Assembly (NCBI GenBank): GCA_044226525.1
Contig: JBGAGV010000028.1
Coordinates: 55,922-119,921 of the forward strand
Direction of reading: 5' to 3'
From: VFJQ01 sp044226525
Lineage (GTDB): Bacteria; Verrucomicrobiota; Verrucomicrobiia; Chthoniobacterales; Chthoniobacteraceae
DNA length: 64,000 nt
Part shown: positions 35,169-44,056 of the stretch, one piece after another
How the letters are laid out: each line of letters begins with the position of its first letter
How positions within the stretch are numbered: the stretch's first letter is position 1
The notes under the pieces: model-generated
What the model saw: the letters and a program-made list of their open reading frames with translations, nothing else
Told to the model about the DNA's origin: nothing
Database searches by the model: none
Made by a program: the position numbers and the translations under genes

Positions 35169-37829
35169 CTACGGCTGAAACTCGATCCAGTCGAAGTTCA
35201 TGAGGCCGCCTTTGCCGGGGTTCACGAAGACGACGTGGATGTCGGCGCGATCGTGCGGGGCGGAGGGGAGCAATTTGGTCTGCGGTTCGATCCACTTGTC
35301 CCAGCCGCCGGTGTTCGGCACGTCCAGCGTCGCGAGAAGCGGGCCGTCTTTGGCGCCGGCGTGGAATTCGATCTTGCCGCCGACATTGCCGGACGAGGCG
35401 CGGGCTTTGATGCCACCGACTGCGGCAAGGTTGATATTAGCGAAACGGACGCTGTGGCCGTGGGCGATGGCGCCGAGGCAATATTTGTTCGTGCAGCCGC
35501 CAGAGCCGAGGCGCGTCGGGCCGGAGAGGCCGTCGTTTTGATCGGCCTCGATGCGGCGGCTGCGGAGCGTGACGGCGGCCTTGGCGCTGAGCGGCGTCGC
35601 GGGGGGGCGGCCAGCGTCGGTGTAGGTAGCCTCGAAAACAGCGCTGGTAATTTTGTCGTCCTTTGGCGCGGTGAATTCGCCGGCAAGGCCGCGCACGAGA
35701 CCGGGCGTGCCTTTCTTCGGATCGAGGCTGTAAATCCAGCGCACCATGATGGCGAGTTCGTCCTCGGTGTGCTGCGGGTGCGGGAGCATGGGCACGGGAC
35801 TCCAGACGTTGGCGGAGCCGTTGAGCACGCGCTTCACCGAGGCGTCGAGCGCGCCGGCCTGACCGCGATATTTCTCGGCAATCTTCACCAGCGGCGGCCC
35901 GACGATCTGTTGCTCGACAGCGTGGCAGTTGAAGCAATCGCTCTGCTTCATGCGCGAGAAGCCCGGATCGCTGTCGCCTTCCTTGCCGTCGTAGGTGCGC
36001 CAGCCCGCGCTCACCAAAGTGCGGAAGCCGAATTCATCGGGCTTCGTTTTCGCATCGCCATCTTCGACGTCGCTGGCGGTCACGGCAAATTTCACCGGCT
36101 GGCCGGGCGTGAAGAAATCGCCATCCTGCGGCTCGCGGAAAGCCACGGTCGGCGGATTGTTCCCGACGTTCACGCCAACGAAAGCGCTGCTTGTGGCGCC
36201 TTGCGGATCGGTGACGCGTAGCTCAACGCGAAACGCGCCGATTTCGCTGATCGTGACCTGCGCGGTCGGGCCGGTGGCGAGCACCTTGTCGCCGAGGCGC
36301 CATTCGTATTTGAGCGCGCCCCCTTCCGGGTCGCGCGTGCCTTCACTGGCCAGCGTGACGGTGAGCGGCTCGCGACCGGCCGCATTCTGTGCCTGCGCTT
36401 TCGCGACCGGCGGGAGATTGCCGCGGACATAGGAAATGCGGAGGATCTTCGCGTCCTTGTTCGCGCCCCACGTGAGGCCGTAGTCCATGAGGTAAAGCGC
36501 GCCGTCCTTCCCGAACTGCGCATCGACCGGACGCCGCAGCACGAAGGCGTCGCCCGCCTTGCTCGCGTCTTCCTTGTCGTTCAGCGCCATGACCGCGCTC
36601 GTGAAATCCTCGATCCCGGTCAGGTTCGAGTTCGCATCGAGGCGCGCCCATTTGATGAACGGCCGCTGCCAGTCCCAAAATAGCTCGCAGTTGTCGAACT
36701 CCCGCGGGAAGCCGTCGGTCTTCGCAAACTCGTCGCGCCAGTGAAACACCGGGCCGCCACACGCCGTGCGCCCGCCTTCGCCGAGCATCGTGAAATCTTT
36801 CGGCTTGCGATAGGGCCAGTAAATCCACGCTGGCTGCGCGGGCGGCAGATCGCGCAGACCGGTGTTATTCGGCGAGTCGTTGAAAGGATGCGCGGGATCG
36901 AAGAGCGGTCCGATCTCCTTCTTCGCGAAGTCGTAATCGTGATACGGGAAATTGGCGCCGATGAAATAAGGCCAGCCGAAGAATCCCGCTTTGCGGACCT
37001 GATTCAGCTCGTCATAACCCCGCGAACCGCGCGGGCTATCGTCACCCGCATCGGGGCCGACGTCGCCGTAGTAAAGGTAGCCCGTCTTTTCATCGATCGA
37101 GAAGCGCCACGGATTGCGGCAGCCCATCACATAAATCTCAGGCCGCGTCTTCGACGTGCCGGGCGGGAAGAGATTGCCTTCCGGGATCTCATACGTGCCG
37201 TCCGGCTTCACCCGGATGCGATTGATCTTCCCACGCAGATCGTTCGTGTTGCCGGCGGATTTCTGGGCATCGCGGGGAAACATATCGGGCCGTTCGTCGA
37301 TCGGCGCATAGCCTCCGGAGTCGCCGTGCGGGAACGTGTTATCCCCTGCCGACCAGTAAAGGCAGCCGTCTGGGCCAAACTCCACCGTGCCGGCGTGATG
37401 GCAGCACTCGCGACGCTGCTCGGCGTATTCGAGGACCTTTTTCTCGCTCGCGAGGTCGAGCGTATCGCCGTTCATCTTGAACCGCGAGAGCCGCTGGCCG
37501 TCGAAGTCGTTCGGCGAGTAGAGACAGTAGATGAAGCCGTTGTCGGCAAACTTCGGATCGAGCGCGAATCCGAGGAAGCCGCCTTCCTGCTGGTTCCACA
37601 CGGGGATGGCGCCTGCCTCGACGACTTCACGCGTCGCAGGCTTCAGGATGCGCAGCTTGCCGCCGATCTCGTTGAAGAAAATGCGTCCATCGGACGCCAG
37701 CTCCAGTTCCATCGGCTGCGGCATGCCCTCGGCGAGGGTTTCGATCTTGAACCGGAAATCTTCCACGGCAGCGATTGCCGGAAGGAGCGGCACGGCTAGG
37801 AGGGCGACAAAGAGGCGTTTGAAGGGCAT
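35169..37829 (-). CDS. Secreted PQQ-dependent sugar dehydrogenase (GSDH-like) fused to PKD, cytochrome c and CBM6-like domains
   Basis: An 886-residue protein with a signal peptide (LFVALLAVPLLPAIAA). The N-terminal about 465 residues form a glucose/sorbosone-dehydrogenase-like propeller (GMPQPMELELASDGRIFFNE, GLGF-like FLGFALDPKFADNGFIYC, MGCRNPWRFSIDEKTGYLYYGDVG). A PKD domain follows at about 468-560. Next is a mono-haem cytochrome c with CFNCH (Cys632, Cys635, His636) and a downstream Met in PMLPHPQ. A CBM6-like jelly roll closes the protein (from about 755). It would oxidise a sugar in the periplasm or outside and pass electrons through the built-in haem. This layout is frequent in Verrucomicrobia and Planctomycetes; the substrate and even PQQ use are inferred. 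The start was chosen at MPFKRLF because it begins the signal peptide. Confidence 0.86.
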   Translation of the reverse strand: MPFKRLFVALLAVPLLPAIAAVEDFRFKIETLAEGMPQPMELELASDGRIFFNEIGGKLRILKPATREVVEAGAIPVWNQQEGGFLGFALDPKFADNGFIYCLYSPNDFDGQRLSRFKMNGDTLDLASEKKVLEYAEQRRECCHHAGTVEFGPDGCLYWSAGDNTFPHGDSGGYAPIDERPDMFPRDAQKSAGNTNDLRGKINRIRVKPDGTYEIPEGNLFPPGTSKTRPEIYVMGCRNPWRFSIDEKTGYLYYGDVGPDAGDDSPRGSRGYDELNQVRKAGFFGWPYFIGANFPYHDYDFAKKEIGPLFDPAHPFNDSPNNTGLRDLPPAQPAWIYWPYRKPKDFTMLGEGGRTACGGPVFHWRDEFAKTDGFPREFDNCELFWDWQRPFIKWARLDANSNLTGIEDFTSAVMALNDKEDASKAGDAFVLRRPVDAQFGKDGALYLMDYGLTWGANKDAKILRISYVRGNLPPVAKAQAQNAAGREPLTVTLASEGTRDPEGGALKYEWRLGDKVLATGPTAQVTISEIGAFRVELRVTDPQGATSSAFVGVNVGNNPPTVAFREPQDGDFFTPGQPVKFAVTASDVEDGDAKTKPDEFGFRTLVSAGWRTYDGKEGDSDPGFSRMKQSDCFNCHAVEQQIVGPPLVKIAEKYRGQAGALDASVKRVLNGSANVWSPVPMLPHPQHTEDELAIMVRWIYSLDPKKGTPGLVRGLAGEFTAPKDDKITSAVFEATYTDAGRPPATPLSAKAAVTLRSRRIEADQNDGLSGPTRLGSGGCTNKYCLGAIAHGHSVRFANINLAAVGGIKARASSGNVGGKIEFHAGAKDGPLLATLDVPNTGGWDKWIEPQTKLLPSAPHDRADIHVVFVNPGKGGLMNFDWIEFQP

Positions 37830-37945
37830 GAAGGTTACGCAAGAATCTCGGACTTTCCGGGTTCTTTGAAGCACCTCCTGACAATTTGACGCGAAATTCT
37901 CTGGGATTCCCTTTGAATTATTTCTTTATCACTTATCCTCATCCC

Positions 37946-38677
37946 ATGACCCGCTCCCGCTTTACCCTATTTTTCATCTGCCTCGGCCTCGCGGCGCATG
38001 CCGAAGACATCCAAGGCTTGGTGATGCCTTTCAAGCAGGTGAGCGTGGCTTCACCCGTTTTGCAGGAGGTCGTCGATAGCGTCCTCGTGGAGGAAGGCGA
38101 CGCGGTAAAAGAAGGGCAGGTCATCGTGCAACTCCGGGCCGAGCGTGAGTCGCTCCAGGTCGAGATGGATAAGAAGCTGGTCGAGCAAAAGGAATTCATC
38201 GCCAAGGGCGCGGCCGCTCTCTCGAAGGAAAAGATGATGAGCCGCGAAGCGGTGCTCGAAAAAGAAACCGACGCCGAACTCTCCCGCATCAAGCTTCGCG
38301 CCGATGAAGTAGCGCTGAAGGAAAAGACCATCAAGGCCCCGCTCAACGGCATCGTGGTCAAGAAATACAAGGAAGCCGGTGAAAGCGTGGATCGCGTCGA
38401 GAAGCTCGTGGACATCGTGAGCATCGACCAGGTGTATGTGCAGTTTTACCTCGACCCGAAACTGATGGCTGCGGTGAAGGTCGAGCAGGCCGTGCCGGTC
38501 CGTTTTCCAGTGCTGGGCGATCAGAAATTCGACGGCAAAATCTCCTTCGTCGATCCGCGGATCGACGCTGGCTCCGGCCTCTTCCGCGTGAAGCTTCTCG
38601 TCGATAACCCGCAGCACGTCATCAAGCCCGGCATGCGCGGCGTGGCGGACTTCTCGCAATTCACTGCTGCACGCTGA
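37946..38677 (+). CDS. HlyD/RND-type periplasmic adaptor (membrane fusion protein)
   Basis: A 243-residue adaptor with signal peptide (FTLFFICLGLAAHAE). A lipoyl half (GLVMPFKQVSVASPVLQEVV...VEEGDAVKEGQVIVQL) comes first, then a short coiled coil (ESLQVEMDKKLVEQKEF to LKEKTIKAPL), the second lipoyl half (LNGIVVKKYKEAGESVDRVEKL) and a beta-barrel (VRFPVLGDQKFDGKISFVD). It is shorter than usual RND adaptors (about 350-400). It begins a tight operon: the next gene starts 5 nt after its stop, and a TolC gene follows. The start was set at the Met beginning the signal peptide, not the upstream in-frame Met at 37886. Confidence 0.85.
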   Translation: MTRSRFTLFFICLGLAAHAEDIQGLVMPFKQVSVASPVLQEVVDSVLVEEGDAVKEGQVIVQLRAERESLQVEMDKKLVEQKEFIAKGAAALSKEKMMSREAVLEKETDAELSRIKLRADEVALKEKTIKAPLNGIVVKKYKEAGESVDRVEKLVDIVSIDQVYVQFYLDPKLMAAVKVEQAVPVRFPVLGDQKFDGKISFVDPRIDAGSGLFRVKLLVDNPQHVIKPGMRGVADFSQFTAAR

Positions 38678-38681
38678 GCCC

Positions 38682-40922
38682 ATGGCGGCAGTCGCTGTAG
38701 CCCATCCCGAGCCCATCGAGGCGGCGCCGAAACCGGCGGTGCAGGAGAATGTCGTTCTCCCTGCCCTGCGGCCCGATCTGGTGGTCAATCAGCAGACGTT
38801 CGAGGGGCGCAGCTACTACGTCGTCAAAGATCCCATCTCGCTCCAGTATTTCCGCATGACGACGGAGGATTACTTCCTCGCGACGTTGTTTGATGGAAAA
38901 CGGAAGTTCGGCGACATCCGCGATCTCTACGTGGCACAATATCCGCACGTTCGGCTGGACTACACGCCGGAGGAACTGAACGAGCGCGTGCTCCGTTTTG
39001 CGAACGATCTCGCGCTGCTGCAATTTCTGAGCGTGCAAGGCCAGCGCATGAAAGCGCGCTGGGATCAGGTCAAGGCCAACAAGAAAAAGAAAGGCGGCCT
39101 CTACGAACTGGCGAACAAGGTCTTCTTTTTTCGCCGCTCGATTTTCGATCCGGATCGGGTTTTCGGGAAAATGGCCAAGCCGCTCTGGTGGATCTGGACC
39201 GAGACCACGATGTGGGTGTCGGTGGTCATCATCGCGCTGGGGTTGATCGTCTTCCTGCAAAACGTCGAGCGCCTCGAGCACGCCATCGCGAATCTGTTCT
39301 CCCTGCAAAACGCCCTGCTGATGATCGTGACGACGTTCATCATCAAATCGGTCCACGAACTCGGGCATGGCCTCACCTGTAAACACTTCGGCGGCGAGGT
39401 GCACGAAGTGGGCGTGATGTGTCTCGTGTTTCAGCCCTACTTTTTCGTGAACGTGTCCGACTCGTGGACCATGCCGAACCGCATGCACCGCGTGCTGGTC
39501 GGCTTCGCGGGCATTTACGTCGAGCTGATCTTTGCAGCGCTGGCGACGTTCTTCTGGGCCATCGTGCAGCCGGGCGCGTTACGCGACTTCCTCTTCAACG
39601 TCATCTTCATCGCCAGCGTTTCGACCGTCATCTTCAACGCGAATCCGCTCATGCGGTTCGACGGTTATTACATCATGATGGACCTGCTCGAGGTGCCGAA
39701 CCTCCAGGCCAAGAGTCGCGCGCTGATTCAAAACCAGTTCAATTCGATCCTCTTCGGCGCGGGCGGCGGTGGACGGGCCAATGCGCTCGCTCGCATGCCG
39801 CTGCCGAAGAAACGGTTCTGGCTCTTTTACACCTACGCGATCCTGTCGTGGATTTACGGCTACTGGGTCATCTACAAACTCATCGTTTTCATGAAACCGC
39901 ACCTCCAGCCCTTCGGGCTCGAAGGCCTCTCCAACTGGTTCTCTGCCCTCGCGCTGACCTCGTGGGTGGCGATGCCTTTCCTCGGCTTCTTCAAGAGCCT
40001 CGATATCAAACGCGAAGACTGGAAGCGGGGCGGGCGCATGCGCCGGCTCAGCTCGATCGCGGGCGTCGCCCTCGCCTGCTTCGCGGTGCTCTGTTTCATT
40101 CCCTGGCCTCTCGACATCAAGCGCGTCGGCACCGTCGAACTCGCCGAACCCGAACAGGTGCGACCGGAGGTGAGCGGCTTTGTGCAGCAGATCCTCGTGC
40201 AGGAAGGTGAGCATGTGAAACCGGGCATGCCGCTGGCGAAACTGATGAATCGCGAAGCCTTACAGGCCCGAGTAGAAGCGGAGACGCGCCTCAAAGTGGC
40301 CCAGGCCGCGATGCAGCGCGCGCTCGGCGAAGGCAAGCCGACCGAATTCAAACAAGCCGAAAGCCTTCAACAGGCCGCCAACACCAAGTTCAAGGAGGCC
40401 GATCGCGACGTGCGCAATCTCACTCTCACCGCGCATATTGACGGCACCGTGCTGACGCCGAACCTCGACCGGGCCAAGGGCCGCCTGATCAAGAGCGGCG
40501 AACTGTTCTGCGAAATCGCCTCGCTCGATCCGCTCCGGATCAAGATCGCGCTGAGCGAAAAGCAGGTCCGCTACATCGAGAAAGGCCAGAAGGTCGTGCT
40601 GAAGGCGAACGCGTTTCCCGGGCATGAGTTTCACGGCGTCATCGCCGACAAGCCGGTGATGTTCTTCGGCCAGGACATCCCGCGGGGATTCTCGCAAAAA
40701 TTCGGCGGCGATGTCCTGACCTATACCGATCATCAGGGCCGCGAAATTCCCGTCGAGCGCACTTTCGAAGCGGTCGTGGAAGTCGACAACAAGGACGGCC
40801 TGCTGCGTCCCGGCATGAGTGTGCGCGGGAAAATTCACGCCGGCTGGCATCCCTGGGGGCGTCTGCTCTTGCAGAGCGTGCTTGACCTGCTCAGCCTCGA
40901 TTACCGATTCATCCTGTCCTAG
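38682..40922 (+). CDS. PqqD-like / site-2-protease (M50) / HlyD-lipoyl fusion membrane protein
   Basis: A 746-residue fusion. Residues about 35-110 resemble a PqqD-type winged helix (ISLQYFRMTTEDYFLATLFDG). Residues about 175-450 are a polytopic M50 protease core with HELGH (225-229) and NPLMRFDGYY (N321-D327 region supplying the third ligand). After a last membrane segment near 455, a lipoyl/HlyD adaptor part follows (VRPEVSGFVQQILVQEGEHVKPGM, a coiled coil, then TLTAHIDGTVLTPNLDRAKG). It is likely an inner-membrane protease and adaptor in one. The family is common in Planctomycetes and Verrucomicrobia, but its substrate is not known. It stands between an adaptor gene and a TolC gene, so export of a processed peptide is a reasonable inference. 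Confidence 0.85.
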   Translation: MAAVAVAHPEPIEAAPKPAVQENVVLPALRPDLVVNQQTFEGRSYYVVKDPISLQYFRMTTEDYFLATLFDGKRKFGDIRDLYVAQYPHVRLDYTPEELNERVLRFANDLALLQFLSVQGQRMKARWDQVKANKKKKGGLYELANKVFFFRRSIFDPDRVFGKMAKPLWWIWTETTMWVSVVIIALGLIVFLQNVERLEHAIANLFSLQNALLMIVTTFIIKSVHELGHGLTCKHFGGEVHEVGVMCLVFQPYFFVNVSDSWTMPNRMHRVLVGFAGIYVELIFAALATFFWAIVQPGALRDFLFNVIFIASVSTVIFNANPLMRFDGYYIMMDLLEVPNLQAKSRALIQNQFNSILFGAGGGGRANALARMPLPKKRFWLFYTYAILSWIYGYWVIYKLIVFMKPHLQPFGLEGLSNWFSALALTSWVAMPFLGFFKSLDIKREDWKRGGRMRRLSSIAGVALACFAVLCFIPWPLDIKRVGTVELAEPEQVRPEVSGFVQQILVQEGEHVKPGMPLAKLMNREALQARVEAETRLKVAQAAMQRALGEGKPTEFKQAESLQQAANTKFKEADRDVRNLTLTAHIDGTVLTPNLDRAKGRLIKSGELFCEIASLDPLRIKIALSEKQVRYIEKGQKVVLKANAFPGHEFHGVIADKPVMFFGQDIPRGFSQKFGGDVLTYTDHQGREIPVERTFEAVVEVDNKDGLLRPGMSVRGKIHAGWHPWGRLLLQSVLDLLSLDYRFILS

Positions 40923-40930
40923 GAGTTTAA

Positions 40931-42595
40931 ATGTTCCGTTTTTCCTGGCGCGCCGCCGCCTGTCTTTTCAGTTCCATCGTCACTCTCGGCGCCGCCGAAC
41001 TTCCCCGCGGTCTCGACCTCACCGGCGTGGATGTGCAGAAACTCACGCTCGCCGACGCGATCGAAATGCTGCTGCACAACAACCTCGAGGTGCAGTTCAG
41101 CCGCGTAGATGTGAAGATCGAGAAAGCTCGCACGCGCTTTGCCGCCGGGGTTTTCGACCCGGTCTTCAAGCTCGAGATGAGCCGGTCGAACGTCTCGCAG
41201 CCCGACCTGACGTCCAACCTCAATACCTCGCAGCAGGTCGCACTCGCCCTGGCGCTGCCTGAGGCGTTTAACAATCGCGATGTCGTCGTCTTCCAGCAGG
41301 ACAGCCGCCGCTGGGAATCGAGCCTTACCTTCCGCACTCCGCTCGGCACTCAGATCGCGGCCACGGCCCGCGAGTCGAAAATCTTCAGCACCTTTATCGG
41401 CGACACGCGGAATAACGTGCCCTTTTATCTCGCCTTCGGGGGATTTGAAGTGCGCCAGCCGTTGCTGAAAGATTTCGGTCCGGCCGCCAATCTGGCAGAC
41501 CTGCGCACCTCGCGAATCAACGAAAAAGTGGCCTCCTACAACTGGCAGAAATCGCTCAACGACGGGCTGGCCAATGTGATGTCGAACTACATCGACATGC
41601 TCTTTGCCCAGGCCGATCTGCGCACCAAGCAGGACGCCGTGGCCGCCGACACCAAGCTCGTGCAGCAGAACCAGCGGCGCAGCGAACTCGGCTTCATGTC
41701 GCCGATCGATGTGCAGCAGGCCCGCGCCCAGGTCTCGCTCGACCAGGAGCAGCTCATTCTTTCCAAGAACCTGTTCATGGAACGCCAGTTTGCGTTGCGC
41801 CGGCTCATCACGTCGGCGGGCCGGGAAGGCGCCAATCGGGTTTTCCTTCCGGTGCAAACGCCCAATCTCGGTTCACCCGACAGCGACCGCACCCGCCTGC
41901 TCCAGACCGCCTTTCAGCGCCGGCCGGACTACCTCGCTGCCGTGACCGATGCACAGAAGCAGGACATTCGGCTCGCCTACGCGAAAAACCAGATGTGGCC
42001 CAGTCTCGATCTGGTCGGCACCTACGGCTACAACGGTATCGGCGACGATTGGGCGCAGGCCCGTGACCACGCCATCGCCACGCAGGCCCCGCAGTGGAGC
42101 GGCGGCATTCAATTCTCCATGCCGCTCGGCCGCGTGCAGAGCCGCGCGCAATATGAAGCCATCAAGGGTTTCAAAGAGCAGTCCATTCTCAAGATCGCGC
42201 AGAGCGAGCTGACGGTGACGGTCGATGTCGATACCGCCCTCAGCCGCATCGAGACCAGCCGTCAACGCCTCGCCACCGCACGGCAGACCCGCGAGTTGAA
42301 CGAGGAGGCGGTGCGCATCGGCTATCGCCGCATGGAAGAAGGCCAGATTTCGAGCTTCGACCTCATCGAAACGCAGCGGAAACTTTATGATGCCAAGAGC
42401 CGCGAACTCGCCGCTCAGGCCGATCTGAACAAATCGATCGTCACGCTCTGGCAGGCGACCGGCACCATCACCGACGAACTCGGCATCACCATCGCCCAAG
42501 GCAAAAAATCGCGCGACCTTCCCGAGGCCACCCAGGCGCGGAAGCAGACCACGCTCGTCAAAGCGCCCGCGCCGGCCACGTCGAAAAAGAAGTAG
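40931..42595 (+). CDS. TolC-family outer-membrane efflux/secretion channel
   Basis: A 554-residue TolC-like protein. It has a signal peptide (ACLFSSIVTLGAAE). The two homologous halves show LTLADAIEMLLHNNLEVQFSR and later QRRPDYLAAVTDAQKQDIRLAYAKNQMWPSLDLVGTYGYNG, the usual OEP features. Long coiled-coil helices, including RIGYRRMEEGQISSFDLIE, would form the periplasmic tunnel. It is the third gene of the export operon, 8 nt after the M50-HlyD fusion. No ABC or RND pump accompanies it in the window. Confidence 0.9.
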   Translation: MFRFSWRAAACLFSSIVTLGAAELPRGLDLTGVDVQKLTLADAIEMLLHNNLEVQFSRVDVKIEKARTRFAAGVFDPVFKLEMSRSNVSQPDLTSNLNTSQQVALALALPEAFNNRDVVVFQQDSRRWESSLTFRTPLGTQIAATARESKIFSTFIGDTRNNVPFYLAFGGFEVRQPLLKDFGPAANLADLRTSRINEKVASYNWQKSLNDGLANVMSNYIDMLFAQADLRTKQDAVAADTKLVQQNQRRSELGFMSPIDVQQARAQVSLDQEQLILSKNLFMERQFALRRLITSAGREGANRVFLPVQTPNLGSPDSDRTRLLQTAFQRRPDYLAAVTDAQKQDIRLAYAKNQMWPSLDLVGTYGYNGIGDDWAQARDHAIATQAPQWSGGIQFSMPLGRVQSRAQYEAIKGFKEQSILKIAQSELTVTVDVDTALSRIETSRQRLATARQTRELNEEAVRIGYRRMEEGQISSFDLIETQRKLYDAKSRELAAQADLNKSIVTLWQATGTITDELGITIAQGKKSRDLPEATQARKQTTLVKAPAPATSKKK

Positions 42596-42596
42596 G

Positions 42597-42702
42597 CCGT
42601 TGGTGTGCAGCCTTCAGGCTGTTTCAAAACCTTTTCGGCCGAAGGCTGCCGATCTAAAAAGTCCCGCCGCTTTTCCGCAGCCTAAAGGCTGGACACCAAC
42701 GG
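42597..42702. repeat. Head-to-head pair of REP-like palindromic repeats
   Basis: CCGTTGGTGT (42597-42606) and ACACCAACGG (42693-42702) form perfect 10-bp outer arms. Just inside each arm is a small hairpin: CAGCCTTCAGGCTG on the left, CAGCCTAAAGGCTG on the right. Read on opposite strands, both halves are the same roughly 25-bp unit (TGGTGT-c/g-CAGCCTT-x-AGGCTG). This pattern is that of a bacterial interspersed mosaic (REP pair). The gene desert 42596-42749 contains nothing else I can name; it may also terminate the convergent TolC and clpX transcripts. Confidence 0.65.
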
Positions 42703-42749
42703 GGCGCCAGTGGACGCACCCGCTCCTACAAAACCGGAACTAACGCGCT

Positions 42750-44039
42750 TTAAGCTGCGTCCTTGTCCTGCTTGCGGCGGATCAAGGCACCGCGTTTGCC
42801 ATCGACGACCTGCTTGTTCACGACCACATCGGCGATGTCGTCGCGGCTCGGCGCCTCATACATCACGTCGAGCATGATGCGCTCGAGCATGGCGCGGAGG
42901 GCGCGGGCGCCGGTGCCTTTTTCGGCGGCCTGCTGAGCGAGAGCCCGCAGTGCGTCTTTCGTGATGGTGAGGTTCACGCCCTCCATCGAAAGGAGCTTGG
43001 TGTATTGCTTCACCATCGCGTTCTTCGGCTCGGTGAGAATCTGCACCAGTTCGTCTTCCTTGAGCGGATCCAGCGCGGTCACGACGGGCAGACGACCGAT
43101 GAACTCGGGGATCATGCCGAAGCTCAGCAGATCTTCCGGCTCGGTGAACCGGAGCGCTTCGCTCGCGGGCACCTCGGCCTCCTGTGCTTCTTCCTTGTGA
43201 CCGGCGGCGGCGAAACCGAGGACCTTCTTGCCCTTGCGGCGTTCGATGAGTTTGTCGAGGCCGACAAATGCGCCACCGCAGATGAAGAGGATGCGCTCGG
43301 TGCTGACCTGAATGTATTCCTGGTGCGGATGCTTGCGGCCACCCTGCGGCGGGACGTTGCACGTCGTGCCTTCGAGGATCTTCAGCAGCGCCTGCTGCAC
43401 GCCTTCACCGCTCACGTCGCGCGTGATGGAGACGTTGTCGGTCTTGCGGCCGATCTTGTCGATTTCGTCGATGTAAACGATGCCGATCTCGGCGCGTTTC
43501 ACATCGTAATCGCTCGCTTGGAGCAGGCGGAGGATGATGTTCTCCACGTCCTCGCCGACGTAGCCGGCTTCGGTGAGTGTGGTCGCGTCCGCGATGCAGA
43601 AAGGCACATCGAGCACCCGCGCGAGCGTGCGAGCGAGCAGCGTCTTGCCGCTCCCGGTCGGACCGATGAGCAGGATGTTGCTCTTTTCGATCTCGACTTC
43701 GCCGAGCGGGTCCATCTGCACCGACGCCCCTTGGCCGAGCGTCTGGTTGTGCAGGACTCGCTTGTAGTGGTTGTGCACCGCCACGCTCAGCACCTTCTTC
43801 GCGCGATCCTGGCCGATGACGTAGTTGTCGAGCGCCCGGCGAATTTCCGCCGGCTTCGGCACACGCAGCGTGGTCGATTGCCGCTTGGCGTCCTCGTTCA
43901 GCTCCTTATCGAGGATGCCTTTGCAGACGTTGATGCAGCTATCGCAAATATAGACACCGGGCCCCGCAATCAGTTTGCGCACCTCCGCGTGGGATTTCCC
44001 GCAGAAGCTGCACATCGTGAGATTGGAGGCACGGGCCAT
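42750..44039 (-). CDS. clpX: ATP-dependent Clp protease ATP-binding subunit ClpX
   Basis: A 429-residue AAA+ unfoldase that feeds substrates to ClpP. The N-terminal zinc-binding domain has Cys10, Cys13, Cys32 and Cys35 (CSFCGKSH to CDSCINVC). Walker A is GPTGSGKT (126-133) and Walker B is IVYIDEIDKI. The family hallmarks YVIGQDRAKKVLSVAVHNHYK and GTTCNVPPQGGRKHP are present. An acidic-polar insert VPASEALRFTEPEDL precedes GMIPEFIGR. It is the last gene of the leftward tig-clpP-clpX operon, with a 17-nt gap to clpP. Confidence 0.97.
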   Translation of the reverse strand: MARASNLTMCSFCGKSHAEVRKLIAGPGVYICDSCINVCKGILDKELNEDAKRQSTTLRVPKPAEIRRALDNYVIGQDRAKKVLSVAVHNHYKRVLHNQTLGQGASVQMDPLGEVEIEKSNILLIGPTGSGKTLLARTLARVLDVPFCIADATTLTEAGYVGEDVENIILRLLQASDYDVKRAEIGIVYIDEIDKIGRKTDNVSITRDVSGEGVQQALLKILEGTTCNVPPQGGRKHPHQEYIQVSTERILFICGGAFVGLDKLIERRKGKKVLGFAAAGHKEEAQEAEVPASEALRFTEPEDLLSFGMIPEFIGRLPVVTALDPLKEDELVQILTEPKNAMVKQYTKLLSMEGVNLTITKDALRALAQQAAEKGTGARALRAMLERIMLDVMYEAPSRDDIADVVVNKQVVDGKRGALIRRKQDKDAA

Positions 44040-44056
44040 AAGGGAGTCGGTCTGGA

